Source: Ruminococcus sp.
GTDB taxonomy: Bacteria > Bacillota > Clostridia > Oscillospirales > Ruminococcaceae
NCBI GenBank assembly: GCA_019420505.1
Contig: JAHZHC010000023.1
Coordinates: 50,250 to 114,249 of the forward strand
Direction: 5' to 3'
DNA length: 64,000 bases
Every line of letters starts with the position of its first letter. Within the stretch, counting starts at the first letter, position 1. Below are positions 34,771 through 44,173 of the stretch, one piece after another. A program made the translations under genes and the position numbers. The notes below the pieces were generated by a model. The model saw only the letters and a program-made list of their open reading frames with translations. It was not told the DNA's origin and made no database searches.

Positions 34771-36296
34771 ACAGTTCCGGGTGGTTTTGATGTGATATCA
34801 TATACTACTCTGTTGACGTGGTCAACTTCGTTCGTAAGCCTGTTTGAAATGCGGGCAAGAATGTCATAAGGTATCTTTGCCCAGTCAGCAGTCATAAAGT
34901 CATCTGTTGTTATTGCTCTGATTGCAATAAGATGATCATATGTCCTGTGATCTCCCATAACTCCTACAGTCTGTACATCAGGAAGTACAGCAAAGAACTG
35001 GCTAAGCTGATCTTCTATTCCGCTTTTTGAAATTTCATCACGGAAAACTGCGTCAGCTTCCTGAAGCACTTTTATCTTATCTTCTGTAATTTCTCCGATT
35101 ATTCTTACACCAAGCCCCGGACCGGGGAACGGCTGACGCCAGACAAGCTCATGAGGTATTCCGAGCTTTTCACCGACAGCTCTTACCTCGTCCTTGAACA
35201 GATCGCAAAGAGGCTCAATTACATCGTCAAACTTTATGTCGTCAGGCATTTTTACCTTGTTGTGATGCGTTTTAATAGTGTCTGCATCGCCTTTTCCGCT
35301 TTCAATACAGTCAGGATAGATAGTACCCTGTGCAAAGAAACCTCCGTCGGATTCTTCTCTGATTTTATCCCAGAAGACTTTATAAAACTCAGTTCCGATG
35401 GTTTTTCTTTTTTCTTCAGGATCAGTAATGCCTTTTAGCTTTGCGATAAACTGCTTCTGACAGTTTACTCTTACAAAATTCATATCAAAAAGACGTGTGA
35501 AGGTATCCTCGACAAAATCTCCTTCATCTTTTCTCATAAGACCCTGGTCAACAAAAACGCAAGTAAGCTGTTTTCCTACCGCACGGCTGAGAAGTCCTGC
35601 CGCAACAGAAGAGTCAACACCTCCTGAAAGTCCGAGAACAACTTTTTTATTCCCGATTTTTTCTCTCAGCTTTGCAACGGTACTTTCAATGAAGTTGTCC
35701 ATTACCCAGTCGCCCTTACATTGACATATCTCATATAAAAAGTTATGTAAGATCTGTTTGCCGTACTCACTATGAGTTACTTCGGGATGGAACTGAACAG
35801 CATAAATGTTTTTGTCCGCATTTTCCATAGAAGCACATGGACAGTCCTCAGAATGAGATGTGATTTCAAAGCCCTCAGGAGGACAGCTTATATAGTCGGT
35901 ATGGCTCATCCACACTATGCTTTTTTCCGGAATATCTTTAAAAAGCTTGCTGTTTTTATTGGTGACATCTATTTCAATTTTTCCGTATTCACTTTTTTCG
36001 CAGGATTCAACCTTTCCGTCGCACATCCATGAAATAAGCTGACAGCCATAGCAAATCCCCAATACAGGCACGCCTAAATCGAGAATATCCTTTGTGTAAT
36101 GCGGAGAGGTCATGTCATACACGGAGTTGGGTCCGCCCGTAAAAATAATACCCTTGTAGTTTTTGGCTTTTATTTCTTCCAGAGGAGTGTCAAAAGGCTT
36201 GATTTCAGCATAAACGTGATGATCACGAACACGTCTTGCAATAAGCTGATTATATTGTCCGCCGAAGTCAAGAACCAAAACAGATTCATGTGTCAT
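34758..36296 (-). CDS. guaA: GMP synthase (glutamine-hydrolysing)
   Basis: 512 residues. Class I glutamine amidotransferase domain (GGPNSVYD, GICYGCQ with the nucleophile Cys, FHPEV), then an ATP-pyrophosphatase domain (LGLSGGVDSSVAAGLL) and a dimerisation domain ending SKPPGTVEWE. Converts XMP to GMP. No purine riboswitch is evident upstream. Its last codons are the target of the duplicated flank. Confidence 0.97.
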   Translation of the reverse strand: MTHESVLVLDFGGQYNQLIARRVRDHHVYAEIKPFDTPLEEIKAKNYKGIIFTGGPNSVYDMTSPHYTKDILDLGVPVLGICYGCQLISWMCDGKVESCEKSEYGKIEIDVTNKNSKLFKDIPEKSIVWMSHTDYISCPPEGFEITSHSEDCPCASMENADKNIYAVQFHPEVTHSEYGKQILHNFLYEICQCKGDWVMDNFIESTVAKLREKIGNKKVVLGLSGGVDSSVAAGLLSRAVGKQLTCVFVDQGLMRKDEGDFVEDTFTRLFDMNFVRVNCQKQFIAKLKGITDPEEKRKTIGTEFYKVFWDKIREESDGGFFAQGTIYPDCIESGKGDADTIKTHHNKVKMPDDIKFDDVIEPLCDLFKDEVRAVGEKLGIPHELVWRQPFPGPGLGVRIIGEITEDKIKVLQEADAVFRDEISKSGIEDQLSQFFAVLPDVQTVGVMGDHRTYDHLIAIRAITTDDFMTADWAKIPYDILARISNRLTNEVDHVNRVVYDITSKPPGTVEWE

Positions 36297-36393
36297 ATGG
36301 CTACCTCATTTCTTTAAAATTTTTAGGAATATATAAAATTATTATATCATAACCGACATAATATTGCAATAGCTGCAATAAGAGATTTTGCGT

Positions 36394-37695
36394 TTATTTT
36401 CTGCGTAAAATTTTTGCAAAATAAAGAATAAGCAAAACTCCCCAGGAAAAAGCCTCCGCATATGCAATGACCATATTGCCTAAGGTGTCTGCCATGGCAT
36501 AGGAAGCAAAGATTCTTACAACAAGTGCCGCCAAACCGGCTATTCCTGAATAGAGCATATATCCTTTGCCTTCAATATAACCTCTTGCTGCCGTGGCAAG
36601 TCCGTAAACAATATAAAAGCTCGCAATTCTTACAAAAAAACGTTGACCAATATCGACAGCGCTGCCGTCAGCACCAAATAATGCAATAAGGTGTTTTCCA
36701 AAGAAAACTATTAAAACAGTAAGCGTTAAAGCTATTGCTGTCATTAAAATTATTCCGACAGAAAGCGTCTTTTTGGCTTTTTTATTTTCACCGGCGCCGT
36801 AACTTTGTGCAACGATCGTAGAAATTCCCGAACCGAAATTTATTATAGGCAAAAGGATTATTGAATCTATACGATAAGCCGTGGTAATAGCTATAACCGT
36901 TTCAGTCCCGAAGTCGTTCATGAAGTTCTGCAATATTAAATTTCCCAGAGCAGTCAGACTTGATTGGATCATTGGCGGAGTTCCGTAAGAAATGCCTTTT
37001 GATATTGATGTTCTTGAAAATGCTTTTCTGTTCATACTTAAAAGACTGTGCTTTTTTCTGCCGTAAATCACAATAAATATTGTCATAAATGCGTGGGAAA
37101 TAACTGTTGCAGCCGCAGCTCCTTTTACACCGAATCCAAGCAATATGATAAATATCAAGTCCAGAAGAATATTGCATACTGATGAAATAAGCACAGCCAA
37201 AAAAGGAGTCCGACTATCACCGATCCCTCTTAAAGCGGCAGAGTATATATTAAAAACAGCAAGAAAAGGAATGCCTGCAAATATTATTCTTAAATAATCT
37301 TCCGCCAAGTAAATTACTTCCGGAGTTGTATCCATAAGTTTCAATAAAGACGGAGTAAATATAAATCCACCAACAGAAAACACTGCAAAAATTAAACCCG
37401 CCAGTATAGTAAATGAGGATAATATCTGTGATATAACAGATATTTCTCCGCTGCCGAATTTGTGAGCAAACAATATTGACAGTCCAAGAGTAAAACCTGT
37501 AATAACAGATATAAAAAAATTACTGATAGTTGCAGTTGAACCAACTGCTCCGAGTGCAATGTCCCCCTCATAATTACCGACTATTACAGCGTCGATCCAA
37601 CTGTAAAGCTGCTGCATTATTCCGCTTAAAATCAGAGGCAGGCTGAATTTAATAAGGCTGTGTGAAATGCTTTTGATATCTGTTTTTTCTTTCAT
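36394..37695 (-). CDS. MATE family efflux transporter (MepA-like)
   Basis: About 433 residues, twelve predicted membrane helices, with LPLILSGIMQQLYSWIDAVIVG and GIGDSRTPF typical of DinF/NorM/MepA. Start at 37695 because CGGAGG is seven bases upstream; an in-frame ATG at 37716 is within the leader. It exports cations or drugs using Na+ or H+. The leader carries a terminator and a guanidine-IV-like motif, suggesting guanidine-responsive expression. Confidence 0.92.
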   Translation of the reverse strand: MKEKTDIKSISHSLIKFSLPLILSGIMQQLYSWIDAVIVGNYEGDIALGAVGSTATISNFFISVITGFTLGLSILFAHKFGSGEISVISQILSSFTILAGLIFAVFSVGGFIFTPSLLKLMDTTPEVIYLAEDYLRIIFAGIPFLAVFNIYSAALRGIGDSRTPFLAVLISSVCNILLDLIFIILLGFGVKGAAAATVISHAFMTIFIVIYGRKKHSLLSMNRKAFSRTSISKGISYGTPPMIQSSLTALGNLILQNFMNDFGTETVIAITTAYRIDSIILLPIINFGSGISTIVAQSYGAGENKKAKKTLSVGIILMTAIALTLTVLIVFFGKHLIALFGADGSAVDIGQRFFVRIASFYIVYGLATAARGYIEGKGYMLYSGIAGLAALVVRIFASYAMADTLGNMVIAYAEAFSWGVLLILYFAKILRRK

Positions 37696-37713
37696 CAAAA
37701 ATCCTCCGAAATG

Positions 37714-37770
37714 CAAAATAAAAACCGTATGCGTGTTTAGCCTCGCATACGGTAGGTGCTCACCCTATAT
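37714..37770 (-). promoter_or_regulatory. Terminator-containing leader of the MATE gene, candidate guanidine-IV (mepA) riboswitch
   Basis: Minus strand: AGGGTGAGCACCT (37766-37754; GGT/ACC stem with GAGC loop) directly followed by ACCGTATGCG (37753-37744) pairing with CGCATACGGT (37733-37724), then a TTTTTATTTT tract and the SD. A small conserved-looking loop before a terminator in a MATE leader matches my memory of the mepA motif; that identification is not proven. Confidence 0.5.
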
Positions 37771-37871
37771 AATTATATTTTTAATTATAACATTCTTAAA
37801 ATCAAAAGTCAAACCCATTGAAAAATGACCTGTTTTTATATCTATGGTGAAAATCACCTAAAGCGGAGGCA

Positions 37872-37947
37872 TTTACGTAATCGTTTTCGTAAATATCGTA
37901 AAAGTTTGGAAAATACCCTTGACAGTGCGGAAGATGTGTGTTAAATT
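37872..37947 (+). promoter_or_regulatory. LacI-type operator and promoter of cellobiose phosphorylase
   Basis: Dyad TTTACG (37872-37877)/CGTAAA (37888-37893) with a third CGTAAA at 37897, in a sequence close to a CcpA/LacI-family site (ACGTAATCGTTTTCGT). TTGACA at 37919-37924 and TAAATT at 37942-37947 follow, 17 bases apart. The position upstream of -35 and the weak -10 leave activation or repression open. Confidence 0.5.
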
Positions 37948-38015
37948 TAAAGTGCAATTTTAAGAACGTAAAAATTTTAAGATCAAGATTAAATAAAATG
38001 AAAAGGAGTAAAGTT

Positions 38016-40424
38016 ATGCAGTACGGTTATTTTGATTTGAAAAACAAAGAGTATGTTATTACTCGTCCAGACACGCCTGCGCCTTGGGCAAACTATCTCG
38101 GTTCTCCAGAATACGGTGCAATCATCTCCAATAATGCAGGAGGCTACAGCTTTGAAAAAAGCGGCGCTAACGGCAGACATCTGAGATATCGTTTTAATAC
38201 CAATATTTCTGTTCCCGGAAGATATATCTACATCCGTGACAATGATACGTCAGATTATTGGTCAGCGTCTTGGCAGCCTGTCGGAAAGCCTATGGATCAG
38301 TACAAGAGCGAGTGTCATCACGGAACAGCTTATACTACTATGAAAGCTGATTATGCCGATATTCATTCAGAGGTAACTTATTATGTTCCGCTTAACAAAA
38401 CTTATGAGGTTTGGAGAGCAAAGATAACAAATAATTCTGATAATGACAGAAAGCTTTCACTTTACGGTTTTGCTGAATTTACAAATGAGAATAATTATGA
38501 GCAGGATCAGATCAATCTTCAGTATACTCTTTTTATCGGAAGAACTTCTTTTGAGAAGAATAAAATTATTCATCATATAAATGAAAATCAATGCAAGGAT
38601 GAAACAGGCTCAAACCACAGAGAAAGATTTTTCGGTATGGTGGGCGCTCCTGTAAATGCATATAACGGTAATCTTGATAACTTTATTGGTTCTTACAGAA
38701 CTTATGCAAATCCTATTGCTGTTGAGTCAGGAAAGTGCGACAATGTTCTCAGCTATAACGGAAACAGCTGCGGGGCACTTCAAAGCGACATTACACTTAA
38801 AGCCGGCGAAACTGTTGAAGTGGTATATCTTCTCGGTCAGAGAAATAATGCTGAAGCTTCAGCTATTATGAAAGAATATGAGCAGGCAGGAAAGTGTGAC
38901 GCCGAAATCAAAGAACTTGTTGATTATTGGCACAGTCAGCTTAATAATTTTCAGGTTGAAACTCCATCGGAAGAATTCAACAACATGGTAAACGTATGGA
39001 ACGCATATCAGTGCTTCATTACATTTATCTGGTCAAGGGCTGCATCATTTGTATACTGCGGACTCAGAAACGGTTACGGTTATCGTGATACTGTACAGGA
39101 TATTCAGGGTATTATTCATATTAATCCTGAGCTTGCAGCAGAAAAGATCCGTTTTATGATTTCTGCACAGGTTGACAACGGAGGCGGTCTGCCATTGGTT
39201 AAATTTGACCATAATGCAGGTCATGAAAATTGTCCTGATGAAAACAATCCTAATTCAGATTATGCAAAGGAAACAGGTCATCCGTCTTATCGTGCTGACG
39301 ACGCTCTCTGGCTATTCCCTACAATTGTAAAATATATTGGTGAAAGCGGAAATAAGTCATTTCTTGACGAAGTTATTGTTTATGCAAACGGCGGCGAAGA
39401 TACCGTTTATAATCATTTAAAGAATGCAATCAGATTTTCAATGGAAAGACTTGGCGCACATGCTATGCCGGCAGGACTTCATGCCGACTGGAACGACTGT
39501 CTGAGAATGGGTGCAAAGGGCGAATCAACATTCGTTGCATTCCAGCTTTATTATGCAATGACTGTAATCAAGGAAATGGCAGAAGAAAAGAATGATACAG
39601 AGTATGTAAAATATATTGAAAAGGTACAGGCTGAGCTTGGCGAGTCTCTTGAAAAGTGCTGGAATGAGGACAGGTTTATTCGTGGAATCCGTGAGGACGG
39701 AGTTGTTGTAGGCGCAAGAGATGATAAGGAAGCAAGCATGTGGCTTAATCCTCAGACATGGGCGGTAATTTCAGGCTTTGCAAGCAAGGAACAGGCTGAA
39801 ACCTCAATGGAAAAGGTACATGAAATTCTCAACACACCATATGGTGTAAAGATTCTTGAACCGCCTTATGTTGATCATCACTTTGACGGTGCGCTTATGC
39901 ACATTTTCAATCCTGACACAAAGGAAAACGGCGGCATTTTTTCACAGACACAGGGTTGGGCAATTCTTGCCGAATCACTTCTCGGACACGGTGACAGAGC
40001 CTTTGAATATTTCATGGAGTCATCCCCTGCTACATTAAATGACAAGGCTGAAATCAGAGTTCTTGAGCCATACGTTCACGGACAGTTCACCGAGTCCACA
40101 CGTTCTCCTTTTGCAGGTCGTTCACACGTTCACTGGCTGACAGGTACAGGATCAACTGTAATGGTAGGCTGTGTTGAAGGTATCTGCGGTATGAGACCGA
40201 ATGCAGAGGGTCTTGTTATTGACCCTGCAATTCCTGCAAACTGGGACGGATTCAAGATTGAAAAGAACTTCCGTGGAAAGCATTTATCTATCGACATTCA
40301 GAATCCTGATCATGTTCAGAGCGGAGTTAAATCTATCGTTGTAAACGGCGAGGCTGTTGAAGGCAACTTTGTCTGTGAATGCAAGATGACAGAACAAACG
40401 GTTATTACTGTTGTTCTCGGATAA
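38016..40424 (+). CDS. GH94 cellobiose phosphorylase
   Basis: 803 residues from ATG 38016 with AAGGAG upstream (the open frame starts earlier, at 37938). N-terminus MQYGYFDLKNKEYVITRPDT and SPEYGAIISNNAGGYSF, barrel motifs RNGYGYRDTVQDIQG and DDALWLFP, and AGLHADWNDCLRMG containing the catalytic Asp, all match Ruminococcus-type cellobiose phosphorylases. Cytoplasmic; splits imported cellobiose with phosphate to glucose-1-phosphate and glucose, saving ATP. No transporter or GH genes adjoin it. Confidence 0.94.
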   Translation: MQYGYFDLKNKEYVITRPDTPAPWANYLGSPEYGAIISNNAGGYSFEKSGANGRHLRYRFNTNISVPGRYIYIRDNDTSDYWSASWQPVGKPMDQYKSECHHGTAYTTMKADYADIHSEVTYYVPLNKTYEVWRAKITNNSDNDRKLSLYGFAEFTNENNYEQDQINLQYTLFIGRTSFEKNKIIHHINENQCKDETGSNHRERFFGMVGAPVNAYNGNLDNFIGSYRTYANPIAVESGKCDNVLSYNGNSCGALQSDITLKAGETVEVVYLLGQRNNAEASAIMKEYEQAGKCDAEIKELVDYWHSQLNNFQVETPSEEFNNMVNVWNAYQCFITFIWSRAASFVYCGLRNGYGYRDTVQDIQGIIHINPELAAEKIRFMISAQVDNGGGLPLVKFDHNAGHENCPDENNPNSDYAKETGHPSYRADDALWLFPTIVKYIGESGNKSFLDEVIVYANGGEDTVYNHLKNAIRFSMERLGAHAMPAGLHADWNDCLRMGAKGESTFVAFQLYYAMTVIKEMAEEKNDTEYVKYIEKVQAELGESLEKCWNEDRFIRGIREDGVVVGARDDKEASMWLNPQTWAVISGFASKEQAETSMEKVHEILNTPYGVKILEPPYVDHHFDGALMHIFNPDTKENGGIFSQTQGWAILAESLLGHGDRAFEYFMESSPATLNDKAEIRVLEPYVHGQFTESTRSPFAGRSHVHWLTGTGSTVMVGCVEGICGMRPNAEGLVIDPAIPANWDGFKIEKNFRGKHLSIDIQNPDHVQSGVKSIVVNGEAVEGNFVCECKMTEQTVITVVLG

Positions 40425-40465
40425 TAAGCTTATAAGTCAATTGATAAATAATTCACATTAACACG

Positions 40466-40503
40466 AAAATCGTATTCCTACTTTAATAGGAATACGATTT
40501 TTG
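40466..40503 (+). terminator. Terminator after cellobiose phosphorylase
   Basis: Fifteen-base stem AAAATCGTATTCCTA (40466-40480)/TAGGAATACGATTTT (40487-40501). Confidence 0.88.
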
Positions 40504-40586
40504 TCATTATATATTATCATAATTTATTAAACAGATTTTTGTTTGGTTTGTTTTTTTGATAAATCTATTTAATTTTTATGATGTTA

Positions 40587-41420
40587 TCATCTTTTTCTGC
40601 GTTTCCTGTTGAAATAAAACGCTTTCAGAGATAAGGAAATCAAAAGAATAACTGAACAAGATATTATAATGTAAATCCATGTTTTATTGGATTTATTTTC
40701 AGTTTGATTTGTTATGCTTACGCCGTTTTTATCGTTGTCTGTTCCGACAGGAAATGTTGAGTTAAGTATTTTACTGACTTCAGTTATTCTATAAAGCTTT
40801 CCGTTCTGTAAGCCGGTTAAATCAGGTCTGCTGCTATATGGAATCAAATAGTGATTATTGGTCTCGGACAGATAAATAAAATTGGTGTGGTAATAAGGAA
40901 TTTCAAAGCAAACAGCCTTTTCTAACGGATTACTTTTGTTTTTTGCTGACGTCGTAATTTTTGTGTCTATTTTATCAAATTGGATAATATCGCTTTCACT
41001 TGTTGTTAAGTCAGTTGGTGTGTTATAGCCTAAAACCTCCCATTTGTCATTATTGTTTTTGACTTTGATTATATTATTGTCTTTTGTCGGTATTATCCAT
41101 GAATAAGTATTTCCGATTAATTCAGAAAAACTTGCGGAATCATTTAATTCAGATAAAAATTCTGGATCAGTTATGGTATAGAGCTTATAAGGGTTTATGA
41201 ATTGTTCACTGATTTTGTCTTTTAACTGATCAGAAACAATTTTATTTTTACTCAATTCTGTATTTTCTAAAATTGCTTTTTTCACTTCTGAAAACTCCGA
41301 TTCATCATAAATAAATGAATTACTTTTATATGATATATCTTCGCAAGCAGTGACAGAAACAACAGGTGCATATAGTGTTGATAACAATAAAGAAATAAAA
41401 AATATACTGATTTTTTTCAT
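40587..41420 (-). CDS. Secreted protein with C-terminal membrane anchor, unknown function
   Basis: 277 residues: signal peptide (1-24), an extracytoplasmic region of about 210 residues rich in Asn, Ser and Lys, then one helix (TWIYIIISCSVILLISLSL) and a basic tail FNRKRRKR. This is a type I membrane topology. No conserved domain recognised. AGGGGGC ribosome site. Lies downstream of a lipoprotein gene in the same direction, so both may face the envelope. Confidence 0.7.
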   Translation of the reverse strand: MKKISIFFISLLLSTLYAPVVSVTACEDISYKSNSFIYDESEFSEVKKAILENTELSKNKIVSDQLKDKISEQFINPYKLYTITDPEFLSELNDSASFSELIGNTYSWIIPTKDNNIIKVKNNNDKWEVLGYNTPTDLTTSESDIIQFDKIDTKITTSAKNKSNPLEKAVCFEIPYYHTNFIYLSETNNHYLIPYSSRPDLTGLQNGKLYRITEVSKILNSTFPVGTDNDKNGVSITNQTENKSNKTWIYIIISCSVILLISLSLKAFYFNRKRRKR

Positions 41421-41532
41421 AAATTTCAGCCCCCTTTTTATGATACATATATGGTTTGGTCATATTTTCTGAAATTGTCAGAGCAATATAACTTATAAAC
41501 CATTTTTTCTATCTAATCATAAAAGGTTAAAA

Positions 41533-42054
41533 TTATTGAACATTTACTTCTATTTCTTTAGTATAAGTATAAGTTTTATAGGAATCTGTGTATTCATCAG
41601 GCTTAACCCGAAATTCAGCTTTAACAGTGATTGTACCGGATTTTTTTGCAGCAATATTCAAAGTTTCTTTAATTTCATCGTTACTTTTAAGAGTCGATAA
41701 TATTGCAACTAAACTGCGAAACTCTGAATCGCCATTATATATGTAAGTAACTATGTGCGTACCATGTTCAATATAGAAATTCCGTCCGGAATTATTTTTC
41801 AAACTGCAATCGATAATAAAAGGATCTCCGCTTTTAACATCAGAATTATGAATTTCCGCACTAAAAGAGAATTCAGATTTATCGGGGTAATCGAAAGTGG
41901 AGCCGGATTCTATATTATCAAGTTCGGAAGAAGATTCTTCTTCGTCAAGAGAGCTGAAAACGGAGTCGGATTTTGTATCATCAATTACAGAAGAAGATTC
42001 TGCAATTATATCGGAAGCCTTTGTATTACTGTCAGAGCAAGCGCTCATATTCAC
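41533..42054 (-). CDS. Lipoprotein-like protein whose signal peptide is cut by a stop codon
   Basis: The intact frame reads 173 residues from GTG 42054: VNMSACSDS, then an acidic Ser-rich linker (about 50 residues) and a beta-rich domain (FSFSAEIHNSDVKSGDPFII ... EIEVNVQ). Upstream in the same frame are ATG 42114 and MKKYKLISVIIVL, then TAA at 42075-42073, then ITAAYAVNMSAC, an interrupted lipoprotein signal. One TTA-to-TAA change explains it. Likely a recent pseudogene or a sequencing error. If translated from 42054 it would stay in the cytoplasm. Confidence 0.6.
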   Translation of the reverse strand: MNMSACSDSNTKASDIIAESSSVIDDTKSDSVFSSLDEEESSSELDNIESGSTFDYPDKSEFSFSAEIHNSDVKSGDPFIIDCSLKNNSGRNFYIEHGTHIVTYIYNGDSEFRSLVAILSTLKSNDEIKETLNIAAKKSGTITVKAEFRVKPDEYTDSYKTYTYTKEIEVNVQ

Positions 42055-42405
42055 AGCATATGCGGCAGTTATTTAAAGAACTATTATTACCGAAATCAGT
42101 TTGTATTTTTTCATAATATATTCTCTTTCTTTTATATTTGTCAATATTCAGCTTTTTGTCTTTTTTGTTATTCATTTTTTATTTTAAAACCATTAATCCC
42201 ACCTCAAATCCTTAATATTTACAATTTAAGTATAACATGTAAAGTTAAAAATATCAATAGCAATTTGTATAATACTGATAATATCTTTGTCGAGTTATAA
42301 ATGAAAATGCAGTTTTTTGCAGTCAATTGAAACATTTTTTGTTGAAAATTTTATAAGATTGTGAAAAACACACAAAACTTATTGTGTAATTTCATTAAAA
42401 CTTGC

Positions 42406-42434
42406 TTGATTTTATAAGCAAAATGTGTTATAAT
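42406..42434 (+). promoter_or_regulatory. Promoter of the PRTase-like gene
   Basis: TTGATT (42406-42411), 17 bases, TATAAT (42429-42434). The gap 42115-42481 holds this and the divergent lipoprotein start region, nothing else seen. Confidence 0.6.
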
Positions 42435-42481
42435 GACTAAAGTAAATTGTTATCAGTTGTTCTGGTATAGGAGGTATAACT

Positions 42482-43111
42482 ATGGAAGGAAGAGTTCATA
42501 CAATAGATTCACGTAAAAACAGAAAAATTAAGATCGGAATTATTCCCGGACATTTTGCAACAAACCATTCTCATATTAATTATTATGTAGATATGACTTC
42601 AATCAAGACAAGCCATAAAATGGCTAAGGCTGCTGCCGATGAAATCGCAGGTACATACAGCAGTACACATATTGATACAATTATTTGTCTTGAAGGAACT
42701 GAAATGCTGGGAGCGTTTCTTGCAGAAAGCCTTTCAAGCAGCGGTATAAACAGCGGTGCGGACATCTCGGTTATTACTCCTGAGCTTAACACAAATAACC
42801 AGATGATTTTCAGAGATAATACACAGAAAAAAATATGGGGCAAACAGGTTTTGCTTTTGATTTCATCTGTTTCAACAGGTAAGACTATAAACCGTGCAAT
42901 CGACTGCCTGCAATATTATAACGGACATCTTGTTGCAATCGGAGCTATTTTCTCAGCAATTGAGGAATCTAACGGAATTGACGTCCATGCAATCTTTACG
43001 AGAGATGATATATCCGGATATAATACATATCCTGCAAACATCTGTCCGATGTGTCAGAACGGACAAAAAGTCGACGCACTTGTAAACAGCTTTGGATATT
43101 CAAAAATTTAG
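42482..43111 (+). CDS. Phosphoribosyltransferase-like protein with atypical PRPP loop
   Basis: 209 residues behind GGAGG. Orotate-PRTase-like layout: PGHFATNHSHINYYVDM at the front, IDTIICLEGTEMLGAFLAE in the middle and the region where the PRPP motif (VDDVxxTGxT) belongs reading LLLISSVSTGKTINRAIDCL. The two acidic residues are Ser-Ser, so ribose-phosphate binding may be altered. The end has a CPMCQNG Cys pair. Role unknown; could be a regulator or salvage enzyme. Confidence 0.75.
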   Translation: MEGRVHTIDSRKNRKIKIGIIPGHFATNHSHINYYVDMTSIKTSHKMAKAAADEIAGTYSSTHIDTIICLEGTEMLGAFLAESLSSSGINSGADISVITPELNTNNQMIFRDNTQKKIWGKQVLLLISSVSTGKTINRAIDCLQYYNGHLVAIGAIFSAIEESNGIDVHAIFTRDDISGYNTYPANICPMCQNGQKVDALVNSFGYSKI

Positions 43112-43134
43112 TGTTATTAAAAATAAATAAATTG

Positions 43135-43162
43135 AGCAGTCATTTAAGATGGCTGCTTTTTT
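43135..43162 (+). terminator. Terminator after the PRTase-like gene
   Basis: AGCAGTCAT (43135-43143)/ATGGCTGCT (43149-43157) with one wobble, then TTTTTT-rich sequence. Confidence 0.75.
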
Positions 43163-43174
43163 ATTGTCAAAAAT

Positions 43175-43204
43175 AAAACGGTATCAGTTTTCTGATACCG
43201 TTTT
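43175..43204 (-). terminator. Terminator of the SPFH gene
   Basis: Thirteen-base stem AAAACGGTATCAG (43175-43187)/CTGATACCGTTTT (43192-43204), four-base loop, 11 bases past the minus-strand stop. Confidence 0.8.
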
Positions 43205-43214
43205 GAAATTAATA

Positions 43215-44093
43215 TTATTCAGCAGCTTTTTCAGATGTTCCGTCAAGATCAAGAGATACAAGCGGATTTGCAGAAGATGCAACCTTAGGCATTACACCGT
43301 CCCACTTTTCAATAGCCTGATAGTTTATAAGATTTTCGTTGAGGGATTTTGCCAGCTGTTGGTTTGCTTTAGCCTGAGCGTCAGCCTTTGTCTTAATGGC
43401 TTCTGCTTCAGCGTCAGCGGCGATAACTTTCTTTTTAGCCTCTGCTTCGGCAATTACAATTGCCTGTTCCTGTTCAGTCTTTGTCTTAAGCAGATTCTGT
43501 TCAGCAACCTGTTTTGCTTCAATTGCGTTGTTGAATTCCTGTGAAAAATCAAAGTTGACAATGTTGAATTTCTCAATCTGAATTCCGTAATCGGAAACCT
43601 TTGATTCAAGCTGTTCCTTGATTTCATTACCTACCTTGTTACGTTCGGTTATAAGCTGCTCAGCCGTATATTTTGCACTTACAGCTTTCATTGATTCCTG
43701 AACGGCAGGCATAAGAATTACCGTCTGATAGTCAGGTCCTATGTTTTTGTAAATTGATGAGGATGAGTCATTTCTTACTCTGAAGTTTACTGCGATTTTT
43801 GAACTTACTGTCTGTAAGTCCTTTGAAACTGCGCTTGCGTCAGCTTCATATACCTGAATTTTGTTTGAAATAACTACAAGCTCCTGAGCAAAAGGTACTT
43901 TAAAGTGCAAGCCTTCCTTAAGCGCTGTGTCTGATACTTTACCGAATGTAACAATTACGCCTGTTGAACCGGCAGGTACTATTGCCAGTGATGAAATAAT
44001 GCCCACCAGTATAATAATAAGAGCGGCAATTACAGCAACTATTTTACCGGTTTTTTTATTTGGTCTAAAATCTACAACATTAGAATTATTCAT
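43215..44093 (-). CDS. SPFH/prohibitin-family membrane protein
   Basis: 292 residues: one N-terminal helix (IVAVIAALIIILVGIISSLAIV), band-7 domain (VPAGSTGVIVTFGKV, GLHFKVPF), then a long Ala/Glu/Lys coiled coil (EAEAKKKVIAADAEAEAIKT). The family forms large membrane-bound ring assemblies linked to protein quality control. The nearest strong SD (AAGGAG) is about 35 bases upstream, separated from the ATG by a TGCTC/GAGCA hairpin and a 12-codon frame (44124-44086) that ends across the ATG. Confidence 0.9.
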   Translation of the reverse strand: MNNSNVVDFRPNKKTGKIVAVIAALIIILVGIISSLAIVPAGSTGVIVTFGKVSDTALKEGLHFKVPFAQELVVISNKIQVYEADASAVSKDLQTVSSKIAVNFRVRNDSSSSIYKNIGPDYQTVILMPAVQESMKAVSAKYTAEQLITERNKVGNEIKEQLESKVSDYGIQIEKFNIVNFDFSQEFNNAIEAKQVAEQNLLKTKTEQEQAIVIAEAEAKKKVIAADAEAEAIKTKADAQAKANQQLAKSLNENLINYQAIEKWDGVMPKVASSANPLVSLDLDGTSEKAAE

Positions 44094-44173
44094 AATTTTG
44101 ATAACTATGCTCTATGAAGAGCACATACTCCTTTCGATTTTCATTGTTTTCGGTTGATTTATAAAACCGAAGC

